A stretch of DNA of 64,000 nt from Elymus sibiricus (taxonomy: Eukaryota > Streptophyta > Magnoliopsida > Poales > Poaceae), in NCBI GenBank assembly GCA_039707655.1, contig CM077670.1, positions 144,192,001 through 144,256,000 of the forward strand, given 5' to 3'. How positions within the stretch are numbered: position 1 is the stretch's first letter; every line of letters begins with the position of its first letter. The notes below the pieces were generated by a model. The model saw nothing but the letters and a program-made list of their open reading frames with translations, was not told where the DNA came from and did not search any database. This document shows positions 45,487-57,174 of the stretch, piece after piece. The translations under genes were made by a program, and so were the position numbers.

Positions 45487-45820
45487 GTGTGTGCAATATG
45501 TGGCATACAGTTGATCCATACGAACTGTTTGTGATGAGCCAGAACAACAAAAACGGTCAGCCAGATCGAGGTGTGTGCGATATACGGCATACAGTTCACT
45601 CGGATGAACTATTTGCGATTACCCAACACAACAGAAACGGTCAGCCAGATCAAGGTGTGTGCGATATATGGCGTGCGGTTCACTCGGATGAACTGTTTGC
45701 GATTACCCAACAAAATAGAAACGATTCAACTTAACAAGATGTGTGTGATACGCGGCAAACAGGTCAGTAATCAGATATGTGTGGGAAGACGGATAACAAC
45801 ACGGACGATTCCTGCTAATA
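45487..45820 (+). repeat. Subterminal tandem repeats, 84-86 bp units
   Basis: GTGTGTGC (or GTGTGTGA) starts units at 45487, 45571, 45655 and 45741. Units share CATACAGTTCACTCGGATG, GAACTGTTTGCGATTACCC and AACGGTCAGCCAGATC. Arrays of this kind near the end are transposase-binding regions in CACTA elements. Confidence 0.85.
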
Positions 45821-46110
45821 ACCCGTGTGTGTTGTGGGCAAACGCTTGCTGGTATACAATTGTCAGCGATTGATGAAATCATCACCGACGGGTTCCCTTG
45901 TTTAGCCCGTGGGCGATGTGATTTACTCTGTCGGCACAACATCTATGCTCTGTCTACAGAACAACAACATATATGCTTATAAGGACATGATTGCATCACC
46001 AAATTAAACATCCAATTACATAACTGACTACACACATAACATTTGCACACACCAAAGTAAACAATTACATGCATAATAAACTAGGATAAACGATCATATC
46101 TAATCATCAT

Positions 46111-46783
46111 CTACTTCTTCTTGTGACGCTTGCCGCCGCTGCTCTGCTGGTGGCTCGATCCCTCGCCGATTCCAGTAAGGAGGCACTCCCTCATGTCAAT
46201 GATCCGCATGTGCATCTCGTAGCATGTGTACATGTTCTTGGCCACAAACTTGAGGTGAGCTTCATCCAGTCTCCGCACCCAGGCACCGTGCCAGGCTGCA
46301 GGATTTTTCTTGGCACCACCCTGCATGTTTTCATAGTAGGGGTCGATGATGGCCGCGGCGAGTTCAACCAGGAAGTCCTTCTTCGTGCTGTCCCAGACCC
46401 TGTAGTGTCCACGGATGTCGACAAGCTTCTGGCAGGCCAAGCCCGAAAGCTGCAACGCTTTTACATCGTCGGCGGTGTCCACCGTAGCAAACTTGTAGTT
46501 GGTGCTGTTGACAAACCTGGCGAAACACTCGCAAGGCCTTGTGGGCAGGCAGTAGTGGTAGACGAGGACGTGATGGCCCATGCACAACTGGGCGACGGCA
46601 ACCTTCTGATCAACCCCGGGACGACCGGCGGTGTACTGGAGGTCGAAGCCGACCACTTTGTACTTGTCTTCCACAACAAGCAACTGCTCCATGGTGTTGA
46701 TGGAGTCCTCCACCACGGCCGGGTCGATGGTGTACACCACTGAGAGGTCCTTCCCCCTCACGTGGGTGTCCACACTATGCACG
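46111..46783 (-). pseudogene. DnaQ/WRN-type 3'-5' exonuclease homologue, C-terminal part, captured in the CACTA element
   Basis: The minus-strand frame from 46783 to the stop at 46111 reads HSVDTHVRGKDLSVVYTIDP, KVVGFDLQYTAGRPG, VAVAQLCMGHHVLVYHY, KFATVDTADDVKAL and HLKFVAKNMYTCYEMHMRI. These fit motifs I, II and III of the DEDD exonucleases, but motif I is Asp-Leu-Gln (Glu usual) and motif III has Asn where the metal-binding Asp is usual. A basic tail KRHKKK ends it. The frame is joined upstream, across the nested LTR element, to 53612-53690 (SSGAPLEFGV) in phase. Fold conserved, catalysis doubtful; role in the element unknown. Confidence 0.75.
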
Positions 46784-48159
46784 TGATACGTCTCCAACGT
46801 TTCTATAATTTTTTATTGTTCCATGCTATTATAGTATCAATCTTGGATGTTTTATATGCAATTGTATGCCATTATATATCATTTTTTGGGACTAACCTAT
46901 TAACCCAGTGCCCAGTGCCAGTTGCTGTTTTTTGCTTGTTTTTGTCTTTTAAGAAAATCATTATCAAAAAGAGTCCAAACGAGAAAAAAAAACTTTGGAT
47001 TAATTTTTTCTGGACCAGAAGAGACCCACGAAGCTTCGGGAGAAGACCAGAGGAGCCACGATGAGGCGGCAAGCCTGGAGGGCGCGCCCAGGGGGGTAGG
47101 CATGCCCCCTAGGCTTGTGGGTCCCTTGTAGCCCCTCCTGACCTAATTCCAGTGCTATAAATTCCCAAATATTCCCAATATACCAGGGAGAGAGAAGAGA
47201 AAACCTTTCCGCCGCTGCAAGCCTCTGTTCTTCCGCGATCCCATCTGGAGGCCTTTTTCGGTACTCTGTCGGAGGGGGAATCGATCACGAAGGGCTTCTT
47301 CATCAACCTTGCTGCCCTTCTGATGATGTGTGAGTAGTTTACCACAGACCTACGGGTCCATAGCTAGTAGCTATATGGCTTCTTCTCTCTCTTTGATCTT
47401 CAATACCATGTTCTCCTCGATGTTCTTGGAGTTCTATCCGATGTAATCTTCTTTTGCGGTGTGTTTGTTGGGATCCGATGAATTGTGAGTTTATGATCAG
47501 ACTATTCATGAGAAATATTTGAGTCTTCTCCAAACTCTTTTATGCATGATTATTATAGCTTTGTATTTCTTTCCGATCTATCGATTTGGTTTAGCCAACT
47601 AGATTGGTTTATCTTGCAATGGGAGAGGTGCTTTGTGATGGGTTCAATCTTGCGGTGCTCAATCCCAGTGACAGAAAGGGACATACTTGTCTCGAACGTG
47701 ATGCCTATATACATGATCATTGCCATGAATCCGTCATAATTATTTGCTTTTCTATCAATTGCCCAACAGTAATTTGTTTACCCACCGTATGCTATGTGTT
47801 CAAGAGAGAAGCCTCTAGTGAAAACTATGGCCCCCGGGTCTACTTTTATCATATATTAAAACCAAAAAAAATACTTTCCTGCATTTTATTTACTTTTATT
47901 TTATTTAGTATTTTATTTTATCTATCTATCACTATCAGAATTAATCCTTGCAAATAACCGCTAAGAGGATTGACAACCCTCTTATTTGCGTTGGGTGCAA
48001 GTGTTTGCTTTTGTGTGTGCAGGTGCATTTAACGGCATTTTGCTTGGTTCTCCTACTGGATTAATAACCTTGGTTTTTAACTAAGGGAAATACTTATCTC
48101 TACTATACTGCATCATCCTCTCCTCTTCGGGGAAATACCAATGCAGTCTACAAGTAGCA
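46784..48159 (+). repeat. 5' LTR of the LARD-like element (internally deleted)
   Basis: It is 1376 bp, starting TGATACGTCTCCAACG and ending GTCTACAAGTAGCA. It lacks about 190 bp present in the 3' LTR at about 52949-53138. It carries an imperfect hairpin AAGCCTGGAGGGCGCGCC / GGCATGCCCCCTAGGCTT at about 47071-47116 and CTATAAATT at about 47155. Confidence 0.92.
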
Positions 48160-48170
48160 GGAAGAATTTA

Positions 48171-48188
48171 TGGCGCCGCTGCGGGGGA
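48171..48188 (+). promoter_or_regulatory. Primer-binding site of the LARD-like element
   Basis: TGGCGCCGCTGCGGGGGA follows the 5' LTR by 11 bases. It resembles the tRNA-Asp site with two or three changes. Confidence 0.8.
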
Positions 48189-48403
48189 GACATCACCAAA
48201 ATTTATCAAGTACCTTCGCACAAACTATCATCCACTTGCATTTATTTTATTTGCCTTTTTATTTGCATTTGCCTCTCGTTTTCATCTCCCCCACTTCTAA
48301 AACAATTTTACAAAAATACAAAAATATTTTGCGTACTATCTTTGCTTGTGTTGCCATGTGCCTTCTATTTGCTTGCATCTTCGCTTGCTAAAAATCTATT
48401 GAT

Positions 48404-49259
48404 ATGGATCCTCATCCACTAGCTAATCTTTTCAAAATATCCAATTATGATGAACAAATTGCTAGAGAGTTGAGTGCACTTGATTATCTCTATGAAGTTT
48501 TGCTTGAAAATCATGAATCTGAAAATTGTGATGAAGTGTTGAAAGAAGAAACTTATAAAGTGATTCATAATAGCTCTTTGAATGAAAAACATGATTGCAA
48601 TAATGTTACTATAAATTCTATTAATATCAATTCTGCTAATAATATGCAAAACTACAAGCTTGGGGATGATGATTTTTGTTATGTCCACTACTCATTGTAA
48701 TGATCATGATTGGGGTGATGCTTCTTATGATCTTGAAAATTTATTTAAGCCTCATGATGAATATGTTACTAATAATAATATTTAAAATAATATTGAAAGT
48801 GGGTTTGGAAGAGTGTCAACTTTAGGTAATAATGATCCAACTACTTTGGAGAATTATCAATCTTATGAATTTTTGGATAAAAGTGGGTTTGGAGAGGTCA
48901 TGACTTTAGTTGATGTTAATCCCACTATCTTGGAAGATTATAAAACTTTTATGCATGTGGATCATGAAGATAGTATTTTATATGATAGCTATATTGTTGA
49001 ATTTGATTATGACCCCACATGTAATTATTATGAGAGAGGAAAATATGGTTGTAGAAATTTTCATGTTACTAACTTACCTCTCGTGTTATTGAGCTTGTCA
49101 ATGTTTTATTCTTCTTCCTTGCATATGCTAGATATTTCTTGTCTTGATAATTTGTTTGCTTATAAAATGCCTATGCATAGGAAGTATGTTAGACTTAAAT
49201 GTGTTTTTCACATGCTACATGATGCTCTCTTTGTGCTTCAATTCTTGTTTTTCATGTGA
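48404..49259 (+). pseudogene. Unrecognised ORF of the LARD-like element, frameshifted
   Basis: ATG 48404 opens MDPHPLANLFKISNYDEQIARELSALDYLYEVL and runs to 48700. A neighbouring frame continues from about 48678 (HCNDHDWGDASYDLENLFKPHDEY), meets TAA at 48784, and goes on to 49259 (GFGRVSTLGNNDPTTLENY onward). Repeated 'NDPTTLENYQSYEFLDKSGFGEV / VNPTILEDYKTFM' phrases suggest internal duplication. It is Asp/Asn/Tyr-rich with no zinc knuckle, protease or RT motif. The position after the primer site is that of gag; I do not recognise it. Confidence 0.45.
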
Positions 49260-52051
49260 GCATCAATAAAATATCAAGCCTATCTTAATGGCTATAAAGA
49301 AAGAGCTTGTTGGGAGACAACCCAATAGTTATCATTTTGTTTTATGTTTTGTGTGTTTACACAATTGTAGCCTATGTTATGATTGTGTTTTTATATTTTA
49401 ATTAGTGTTTGTGCCAAGTAATGCCTTTGGGATGATTTGGAAGATAGTATAATTGATGCTGTTTGAAAGTAGAAACTTTTGCGTCCAGTGCATGAATTTT
49501 GATTTTTCGCTGGAGCGTTAGAACCTTCTGAATTTTTTACACAATATTTATATATGAATTTCCCACGTTGTACTCATTTTTCAGAATTTTTTTAGCTACA
49601 TTAGTATGACGTTAATTCAGATCTTTACAGACTGTTCTGTTTTAGACAGATTCTGTTTTTGTTGCATAGTTAGCTTATTTTGATGAATCTATGGATCGTA
49701 TCAGGGGGTATGAGTCATGGAGAAGTTGGAGTAAAGTAGAATTATGCCAATATTAAATATGAATCAATTTACAACAGTACCTAAAGTTTAAGATTTGTTT
49801 GTTATACTAACGGATCTCACGAGGTTTCTGTTGAGTTTTGTGTGCTGAAGTTTTCAAGTTTTGGGTGAGACTACGATGGATAAAGGAATAAGGAGTGGCA
49901 AGAGCCTAAGCTTGGGGATGCCCAAGGAACCCCAAGGTAATATTCAAGGAAGACTCAAGCGTCTAAGCTTGGGGATGCCCCGGAAGGCATCCCCTCTTTC
50001 GTCTACAATCTATCGGTAACTCACTTGGAGCTATATTTTTATTCATCACATGATATGTGTTTTACTTGGAGTGTCTTGTGATATAGTTTGTTTGCTTTTT
50101 AGTTTGTCACAATCATCTTTGCTGAACACACCTTTTTGAGGGGACACACATTATTCGTGATTTGTTAGAATACTCTATGTGCTTCACTTATATCTTTTAA
50201 GCTAGGCAGTTGCTCTAGTGCTTCACTTATATCTTTTAGAGCACGGAGGTGGTTATATTTTAAAGAAATAGTTGCACTCTCATGCTTCACTTATATCTTT
50301 TTGAGAGTCTAATGAATAGCAATGGTAATATCCACGGGTTATGAATTTGGTCCTAATATGATAGGTATTCAAGAGGGATATAATAAAAACTTTCATGTAG
50401 ATCACTGAATATGATAAGTTTGATTCCTTGCAATAGTTTTGCGATATTAAGATGGTAATATGTGGGAGGTGCTAGTAGATTATTGTGGTTTAGTAAGAAT
50501 ATTGGTGTTAAAGTTTGTGATTCCCGAAGCATGCACGTATGATCTGTCATTATGCTAAGAAGTTGGAGCATGATTTATTCTTGATTGTCTACCTTATGAG
50601 TGGCGGTCGGGGATGAGCGATGGTCTTTTCCTACCAATCTATCCCCCTAGGGGCATGCGTAGTAGTATTTTGCTTTGAGGGCTAATAAACTTTGACAATA
50701 AGTATGTGAGTTCTTTATGACTAATGTGAGTCCATGGATTATACGCACTCTCACCTTTCCGCAATTTGCTAGCCTCTTCGGTACCGTGCATTGCCCTTTC
50801 TCACATCGAGAGTTGGTGCAAACTTCGCCAGTGCATCCAAACCCCGTGATATGATATGCTCTATCACACATAAGCCTCTTTATATCTTCCTCAAAACAGC
50901 CACCATACATACTTATCATGGCATTTCCATAGCCATTCCGAGATATATTGCCATGCAACTTCCACCGTTCCGTTTTTATGACACACATCGTCATTGTCAT
51001 ATTGCTTTGCATATAGTATTTGTGGCTCAGCCACCGTTCATCATTTTTATACATGTTACGCTAGTATCATTGCACATCCTGGTACACCGCCAGAGGCATT
51101 CATATAGAGTCATATTTTTGTTCTAGTTTTGAGTTGTAATTTTTTGAGTTGTAAATAAATAAAAGTATGATGATCATCATTATTAGAGCATTGTCCCAGT
51201 GAGGAAATTCAAAAAAAAAAGAGGCCGAAAAGAGCCCACGAAAAAAATTAGAGAAAAAGAGAGAAGGGGCAGTGTTACTATCCTTTTCCATACTTGTGCT
51301 TCAAAGTAGCACCATGTTTTTCATATAGAGAATCTCCTGTTTAGTCACTTTCATATACTAGTGGGAATTTTTCATTATAGAACTTGCCTTGTATATTTTG
51401 ATGATGGGCTTCCTCAAATGCCCGAGGTCTTCATGAGAAGCAAGTTGGATGCACACCCACTTAGTTTTCATGTTGAGCTTTCATACACTTATAGCTCTTA
51501 GTGCATCCGTTGCATGGCAATCCCTACTCCTCGCATTGACATCAATTGATGGGCATCTCCATAGCCCGTTGATTAGACTCGTTGATGTGAGACTATCTTC
51601 TTATTTTTGACTTTCCCTTATTGATCTCTACCACCACACTCTATTCCACCCATAGTGCTATATCCATGGCTTGCGCTCATGTATTGCGTGGGGGTTGAAA
51701 AAGCTGAAGCGCGTTAAAAAGTATGAACCAATTGCTCGGCTTGTCATCGGGGTAGTGCATGATAAATATTTTGTGTTAAGAAGATGGAGCATGACAGGAT
51801 TATATGATTTTGTTGGGATAAAGTTCTTTAGCATTTTTATTTTGAAAGACATGATTGTTTATTAGTATGCCTGAGTATTGATGTCTTTATATCAAACTAT
51901 AGACTATTACTTTGAATCATTCAGATCTTATTATTCATACCGTAAGAGAGAGATTACATGATGAAACATGATAGGTAGCATTCCACATCAAAAATTCTAT
52001 TTTTATCATTTACCTACTCAAGGACGAGCAGGAATTAAGCTTGGGGATGCT
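49260..52051 (+). other. Non-coding interior of the LARD-like element with repeated polypurine-like motifs
   Basis: No coding evidence. AAGCTTGGGGATGC occurs at about 49908, 49962 and 52038, the last next to the 3' LTR. 'TTCACTTATATCTTTT' occurs three times at 50175-50300. The rest is AT-rich unique sequence. Confidence 0.6.
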
Positions 52052-53611
52052 TGATACATCTCCAACGTATCTATAATTTTTGATTGTTCCATGCTATTAT
52101 AGTATCAATCTTGGATGTTTTATATGCAATCATATACCATTATATATCATTTTTTGGGACTAACCTATTAACCCAGTGCCCAGTGCCAGTTGCTGTTTTT
52201 TGCTTGTTTTTGTCTTTTCAGAAAATCATTATCAAAAAGAGTCCAAACGAGAAAAAAACTTTGGATTAATTTTTTCTGGACCAGAAGAGACCCATGAAGC
52301 TTCAGGAGAAGAGCAGAGGAGCCACGAGGAGGTGGCAAGCCTGGAGGGCGCGCCCAGGGGGTAGGCGCGCCCCCAGGCTTGTGGGCCCCTCGTAGCCCCT
52401 CCTGACCTAATTCCAGCGCTATAAATTCCCAAATATTCCCAATATACTAGGGAGAGAGAAGAGAAAACCTTTCCGCCACCGCAAGCCTCTGTTCTTCCGC
52501 AATCCCATCTGGAGGCATTTTCCGGTACTCTGTCGGAGGGGGAATCGATCATGGAGGGCTTCTTCATCAACCTTGCTGCCCTTCCGATGATGTGTGAGTA
52601 GTTTACCACATACCTACGTGTCCATAGCTAGTTGCTAGATGGCTTCTTCTTTCTCTTTGATCTTCAATACCATGTTCTCCTCGATGTTCTTGGAGTTCTA
52701 TCCGATGTAATCTTCTTTTGCGGTGTGTTTGTTGGGATCCGATGAATTGTGAGTTTATGATCAGATTATTCATGAGAAATATTTGAGTCTTCTCTGAACT
52801 CTTTTATGCATGATTATTATAGGTTTGTATTTCTCTCCGATCTATCGATTTGGTTTGGCCAACTAGATTGGTTTATCTTGCAATGGGAGAGGTGCTTTGT
52901 GATGGGTTCAATCTTGCGGTGCTCAATCCCAGTGACAGAAAGGGACATGACACGTATTTGTATTGTTGCCATTAAGGATAAAAAGATGGGGTTTAATCAT
53001 ATTGCTTGAGTTTACTTTGTCTACATCATGTCATCTTGCTTAAGGCGTTTCTCTGTTTTATACTTAATACCCTAGATGCATGCTGGATAGCGGTCGATGG
53101 GTGGAGTAATAGTAGTAGATGCAGGCAGGAGTCGGTCTACTTGTCTCGGACATGATGCCTATATACATGATCATTGCCATGAATCCGTCATAATTATTTG
53201 CTTTTCTACCAATTTCCCAACAGTAATTTGTTTACCCACCGTATGCTATGTGTTCGAGAGAGAAGCCTCTAGTGAAAACTATGGCCCCCGGGTCTACTTT
53301 TATCATATATTAAAACCAAAAAATACTTTGCTGCAATTTATTTACTTTTATTTTATTTAGTATTTTAGTTTATCTATCTATCACTATCAGAATTAATCCT
53401 TGCAAATAACCGCTAAGAGGATTGACAACCCTCTTATTTGCGTTGGGTGCAGGTGTTTTCTTTTGTGTGTGCAGGTGCGTTTAACGGGATTTTGCTTGGT
53501 TCTCCTACTGGATTGATAACCTTGGTTCTTAACTGAGGGAAATACTTATCTCTACTATATTGCTTCATCCTCTCCTCTTCGGGGATATACCAACGCAGTC
53601 TACAAGTAGCA
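52052..53611 (+). repeat. 3' LTR of the LARD-like element (full length)
   Basis: It is 1560 bp. It contains the CATTAAGGATAAAAAGATGG to GATGCAGGCAGGAGTCGG segment absent from the 5' LTR, and the hairpin AAGCCTGGAGGGCGCGCC / GGCGCGCCCCCAGGCTT at about 52337-52380. Confidence 0.92.
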
Positions 53612-54020
53612 GCACGCCGAACTCCAATGGAGCGCCGCTGGATATCCTCTCTCTATGTGTCGTCGTGGGTGTGCTTGTTGTGTTGTGGGGCACAATTGAA
53701 AGGTTGAAGAGACTAAGGTTATAATGGTCGTAGGAATAAATGGGGAGGCCGAACGGCCTAGAGTATCGGCGCGCGGGGATGGCAGTTGTTCCAGCGCATA
53801 ACTGCATCGTGCCGCACGAATTAACTGCATCATGGCGACGCGCGCGGACGCAACCGCATGCATATGGCACCCAAAACGAGATCGTGCGCTGGCCCCAACC
53901 GCTGAAAGAGCACGCGCGGAGGGATGCGAGCAGAGCGCGCCACGGCCGCCTCAACATCGAGTAGAGCGCGCAAAGGGACGCGAGCAGAGCGCGCCGCAGC
54001 CGCCTCAACGGCAAGCAACC
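53612..54020 (-). pseudogene. Upstream part of the exonuclease homologue and GC-rich repeats
   Basis: The minus-strand frame ending at the LTR reads THRERISSGAPLEFGV and joins in phase to HSVDTHV at 46783. Its start codon is unclear. Further upstream, 53925-54010 is two copies of a roughly 54-bp unit (GGATGCGAGCAGAGCGCGCC and AGGGACGCGAGCAGAGCGCG, each followed by a CCGCCTCAAC end). Which part is leader and which is coding cannot be settled here. Confidence 0.5.
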
Positions 54021-54402
54021 ACCTGCGTATAGCAGTTCTGGTCAACTGTCTGGCACCTGTGGGAGGCGAGACAGCCCATCCATTGGACACACTGATGATA
54101 TCTAGACTGTTTGTGATACTGGACAGACAGGTACACATCTGAGAACGCGGGCCCACATACTCCATCCGGGAACCGTTTCGGGCTTCGAACCCAAAACCAT
54201 CAATAAATTTTGAGGTTGTTTCCCGTCGCATTCCAAATTACCATGCAATAAGTAATTGCAAATCTGTTCACACCGATCAAACCTATACGTGTTCCCACTT
54301 AGCACTGGGCTATAAAAACTACCCACTCGAAAATTATTGCACATTCCTCTCCTCATCACCAAAAAAACAGGCCTTTCCTGTTAAGTCGTTCCTTGCGTCT
54401 GC

Positions 54403-54951
54403 CATGGCTGGTAGGAGGAGTTCTGGGTCGAGATATAACTAGGGAGCAAAGACCAAGGCCGCGGAAGCACTAGAGAGGTCCCGCCGCAATGCGGCAGCTG
54501 TAGCAGAGATGTCCTGCCGTGCCGCGGAGCCCTCGAACGAGCTCTCACGGGCAGGCGAGGGCTCTCACAAGCGCACTCGCCGCGTCGGTGAACTCGACGA
54601 GCTGGCGTGGGTGAACTCCTTAGCCAGCGACGATGACATTCTCTTTAGCCTAATTAACCAGCAGGAGCTGGTCGCCGGCTTGGTGAAGCTGCTCGAGATT
54701 AGCGTTGCCTTGGTTGAGAAGGCAACCGGCCTCATCGTGCAACTCATGGGTGACAATGTGAAGTTCCACAAGGAGCTCGACAAGCAGAAGGAGGAGGCCG
54801 CCGGCTGGAAGAAGCTGCATGAGAAGAGCAGTGCCTCGCGGATGATGCTGACAGCCGTCGTCCATGAACTTAGGGATGACTTGAAGAAGATCCGCATCGA
54901 GCGCGAGCTGAGGAATCCGTGGCTGCTGTCAAGCAAAGTCATGAGGATGTG
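54403..54951 (+). pseudogene. Coiled-coil protein gene of the CACTA element, one nonsense codon
   Basis: ATG 54403 opens MAGRRSSGSRYN followed by TAG (about 54439), then an open frame to 54951 with RSRRNAAAVAEMSCRAAEPS, RRVGELDELAWVNSLASDDD and a Lys/Glu-rich heptad region. CTATAAAAAC at about 54310 is a good TATA box 90 bp upstream. I do not recognise the family. It resembles the small accessory proteins often found in large grass CACTA elements. Confidence 0.5.
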
Positions 54952-55376
54952 AAGAAGGAGATGGAGGAACTCCTGGCCCAGCGATCCATCGAGAAGTAGA
55001 GAGAAGCGACCCAGATCGTTGTCTGCGACTTCCTTCTTCTCTTGCCCCTATGTCTATCGGGCGTTGCCGCATGTGGCACTTTAAATTATCCGGAATATGT
55101 AAGACAATTATTATCCATTGCCATTGTAAATTTGTCGTCATATTATTTCATTCATAACCTCGTAGGTACATGTATACGAGTCAAAAACAGGCTAAAAGTT
55201 ACGTTCTCAGCAAGGCACGAACAAAACAATGCTAGCGTTGAGCGGGGTCATGGGATCACAAGCTAACACCCTCCGTCCAGGTGCATTAACCGCATGTTAA
55301 ACAGCGGCTCGGCCGCCATTAATGGAAAAGTTGGGAGCGAGGCGGCGGGTGGAGGTCCAAGAGCTCGCTTCTCGGT

Positions 55377-55484
55377 GAGCCTGCGCGGCAGATTGCTCGC
55401 ACGCGTCCCGTCGAGCCTGCGCGGCGGACTGCTCGCACGTGTCCCGTCGAGCCTGCGTGGTGGACCTCTCGCACTCGTCCTGTC
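55377..55484. repeat. 36-bp tandem repeat, three units
   Basis: Units start GAGCCTGCG at 55377, 55413 and 55449 and end CGTCCCGTC or CGTCCTGTC. A period divisible by three keeps frames open through it on both strands, but no gene is claimed. Confidence 0.9.
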
Positions 55485-55717
55485 TAACCAAACAGCTACA
55501 CGCACGCCACCTTGTATGGTCAAATTTTGGCACAAAATACAAAGAGGATCAATAAACTAGGACCGAGGTAGTACTCTCCAATAAAAAGAGGGACGCGTGG
55601 CCGCACGTAAATGGTTAGCAGAACGCCCACGGTTCAAACAATACAACCGTTTGCGATAGTAACGTGTCATCTATTTGTTCCAAAATGCCTACGTTGGCTA
55701 TTAATGTGTGCGCCTTG

Positions 55718-57062
55718 TCTCAAATTGGACAAAAAATTTACCACGGCATATATGTGCCATATAATGTCATGATGCCAAGTTTCATGAATTTCAGGCAAGT
55801 TTTGGATTTATGGGGATTTAAAAAACAAGATTCTCAATGTTTGAAGGCGAGCCAAGACGCCGAGATGTTTGTAATTCATTCCCATTTCTTGCATGGGATC
55901 CAAACATGCACCCAAGGACACATGTATGGTTTTTTGTAGGCATTTTGGTGCACTGGAGCATGTGCTTGTAGTTCAAATTTGAATTATGGACATTAAATGC
56001 CTAGAAAACTCAATTAATGTATAAAAAAAAGGCCAAACGAACCCTGAATAATTCCATATTTCAGCACGAATCTCATGTTGGTCTATGTTGCCTGTAGAAA
56101 AAAATACAAGGCGAGAAGAGGCAGCGATTGTCGTTTCGCCTACAAGGGTGACACGTTCCCTATCGGAAAACCACGAGGCTTCTTGCTAGAAGCTCCGGTT
56201 TGTAAGAGGCTTGTACCAAAACTTGCCCCAAATTGGACAATTTTTTAACCACGGCATATATGTGCCATGTCATGACATGATGCCAAGTTTCTAGAATTCT
56301 GGGTGAGTTTTGGATTTACGGGGATTTAAAAACCGAGATTCTCAATGTTTGAGGCCGAGCCAGTACGCCGAGATGTTTGTAATTCATCCCCATTTCTTGC
56401 ATGGGACCCAAACATGCACCCAAGGACACATGTATGGTTTTTCAAGCCATTTTGGTGCACTGGAGCATGTGCTTGTAGTTCAAATTTGAATTATGGACAT
56501 TAAATGCCTAGAAAGCTCAATTAATGTATAAAAGGCCAAACGAACCCTGAATAATTCCATATTTCAGCATGAATCTCCTGTTGGTCTATGTTGCCTGTAG
56601 AAAAAATAAGAGGCGAGAAGAGTCAGCGATTGTCGTTTCGCCCACAAGGGTGACACGTTCCCTATCGGAACCACCAGGCTTCTTGCGAGAAGCTTCGGTT
56701 TGTAAGAGGCGTGTACCAAAACTTGCCCCAAATTGGTCAGTTTTTTACCATGGCATATATGTGCCATGTCATGACACCATGTAAAGTTTCATGAATTTCA
56801 GGTGAGTTTTGGAATTATGGGGATTTAAAAACCAAGATTCTCAATGTTTTGAGGCCGAGCCAGGACGTCGAGATGTTTGTAATTCATCCCCATTCCTTGC
56901 ATGGGATCTAATCATGCACCCAAGGACACATATATGATTTTTCAACCCATTTTGGTGCACTGGAGCATGTATTTGTAGTTCAAATTTGAATTATGCACAT
57001 TAAATGCCTAGAAAACTCAATTATAATGAATAAAAAATGCCAAACGAATCCTGAATAATTTA
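55718..57062. repeat. ~505-bp tandem array, about 2.7 units
   Basis: CAAATTGG anchors recur at 55721, 56230 and 56730 (spacing 509 and 500). Each unit contains CGGCATATATGTGCCAT, a CCGAGATGTTTGTAATTCAT block, GGTGCACTGGAGCATGT and TAAATGCCTAGAAA. Units differ by scattered substitutions and small indels, so the array is not recent. Confidence 0.9.
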
Positions 57063-57174
57063 AAGCAGTTCTGCTCAACCGTCTGGCACCCGTGGGTAAG
57101 CACTGTTCGCACGCGTCGTGCTAGCTCGCGCTTCCTTCTTTCCTAAGTTTTCCATATTAATGGTGTTATATATC

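Larger units (their letters stand above)
46784..53611 (+). mobile_element. Non-autonomous (LARD-like) LTR retrotransposon in the exonuclease homologue
   Basis: Its LTRs 46784-48159 and 52052-53611 are flanked by the 5-bp duplication GCACG (46779-46783 and 53612-53616). Primer site TGGCGCCGCTGCGGGGGA at 48171-48188; purine-rich AAGCTTGGGGATGC before the 3' LTR. The 3.9-kb interior has no gag or pol motifs, only two short frames of unknown type. It needs enzymes from another element. Confidence 0.9.

Noticed and set aside
45483..45750. CRISPR-like array
   Set aside because: The 84-86 bp units are contiguous and diverged with no constant repeat plus variable spacer; they lie next to a CACTA terminus in a plant genome.
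46123..46743. 206-codon plus-strand frame over the exonuclease homologue
   Set aside because: It is the complement of the minus-strand exonuclease frame, which carries the recognisable motifs.
55263..55560. Arg-rich repeat protein on either strand
   Set aside because: The frame is kept open by the 36-bp tandem repeat, whose length is a multiple of three; there is no other coding evidence.
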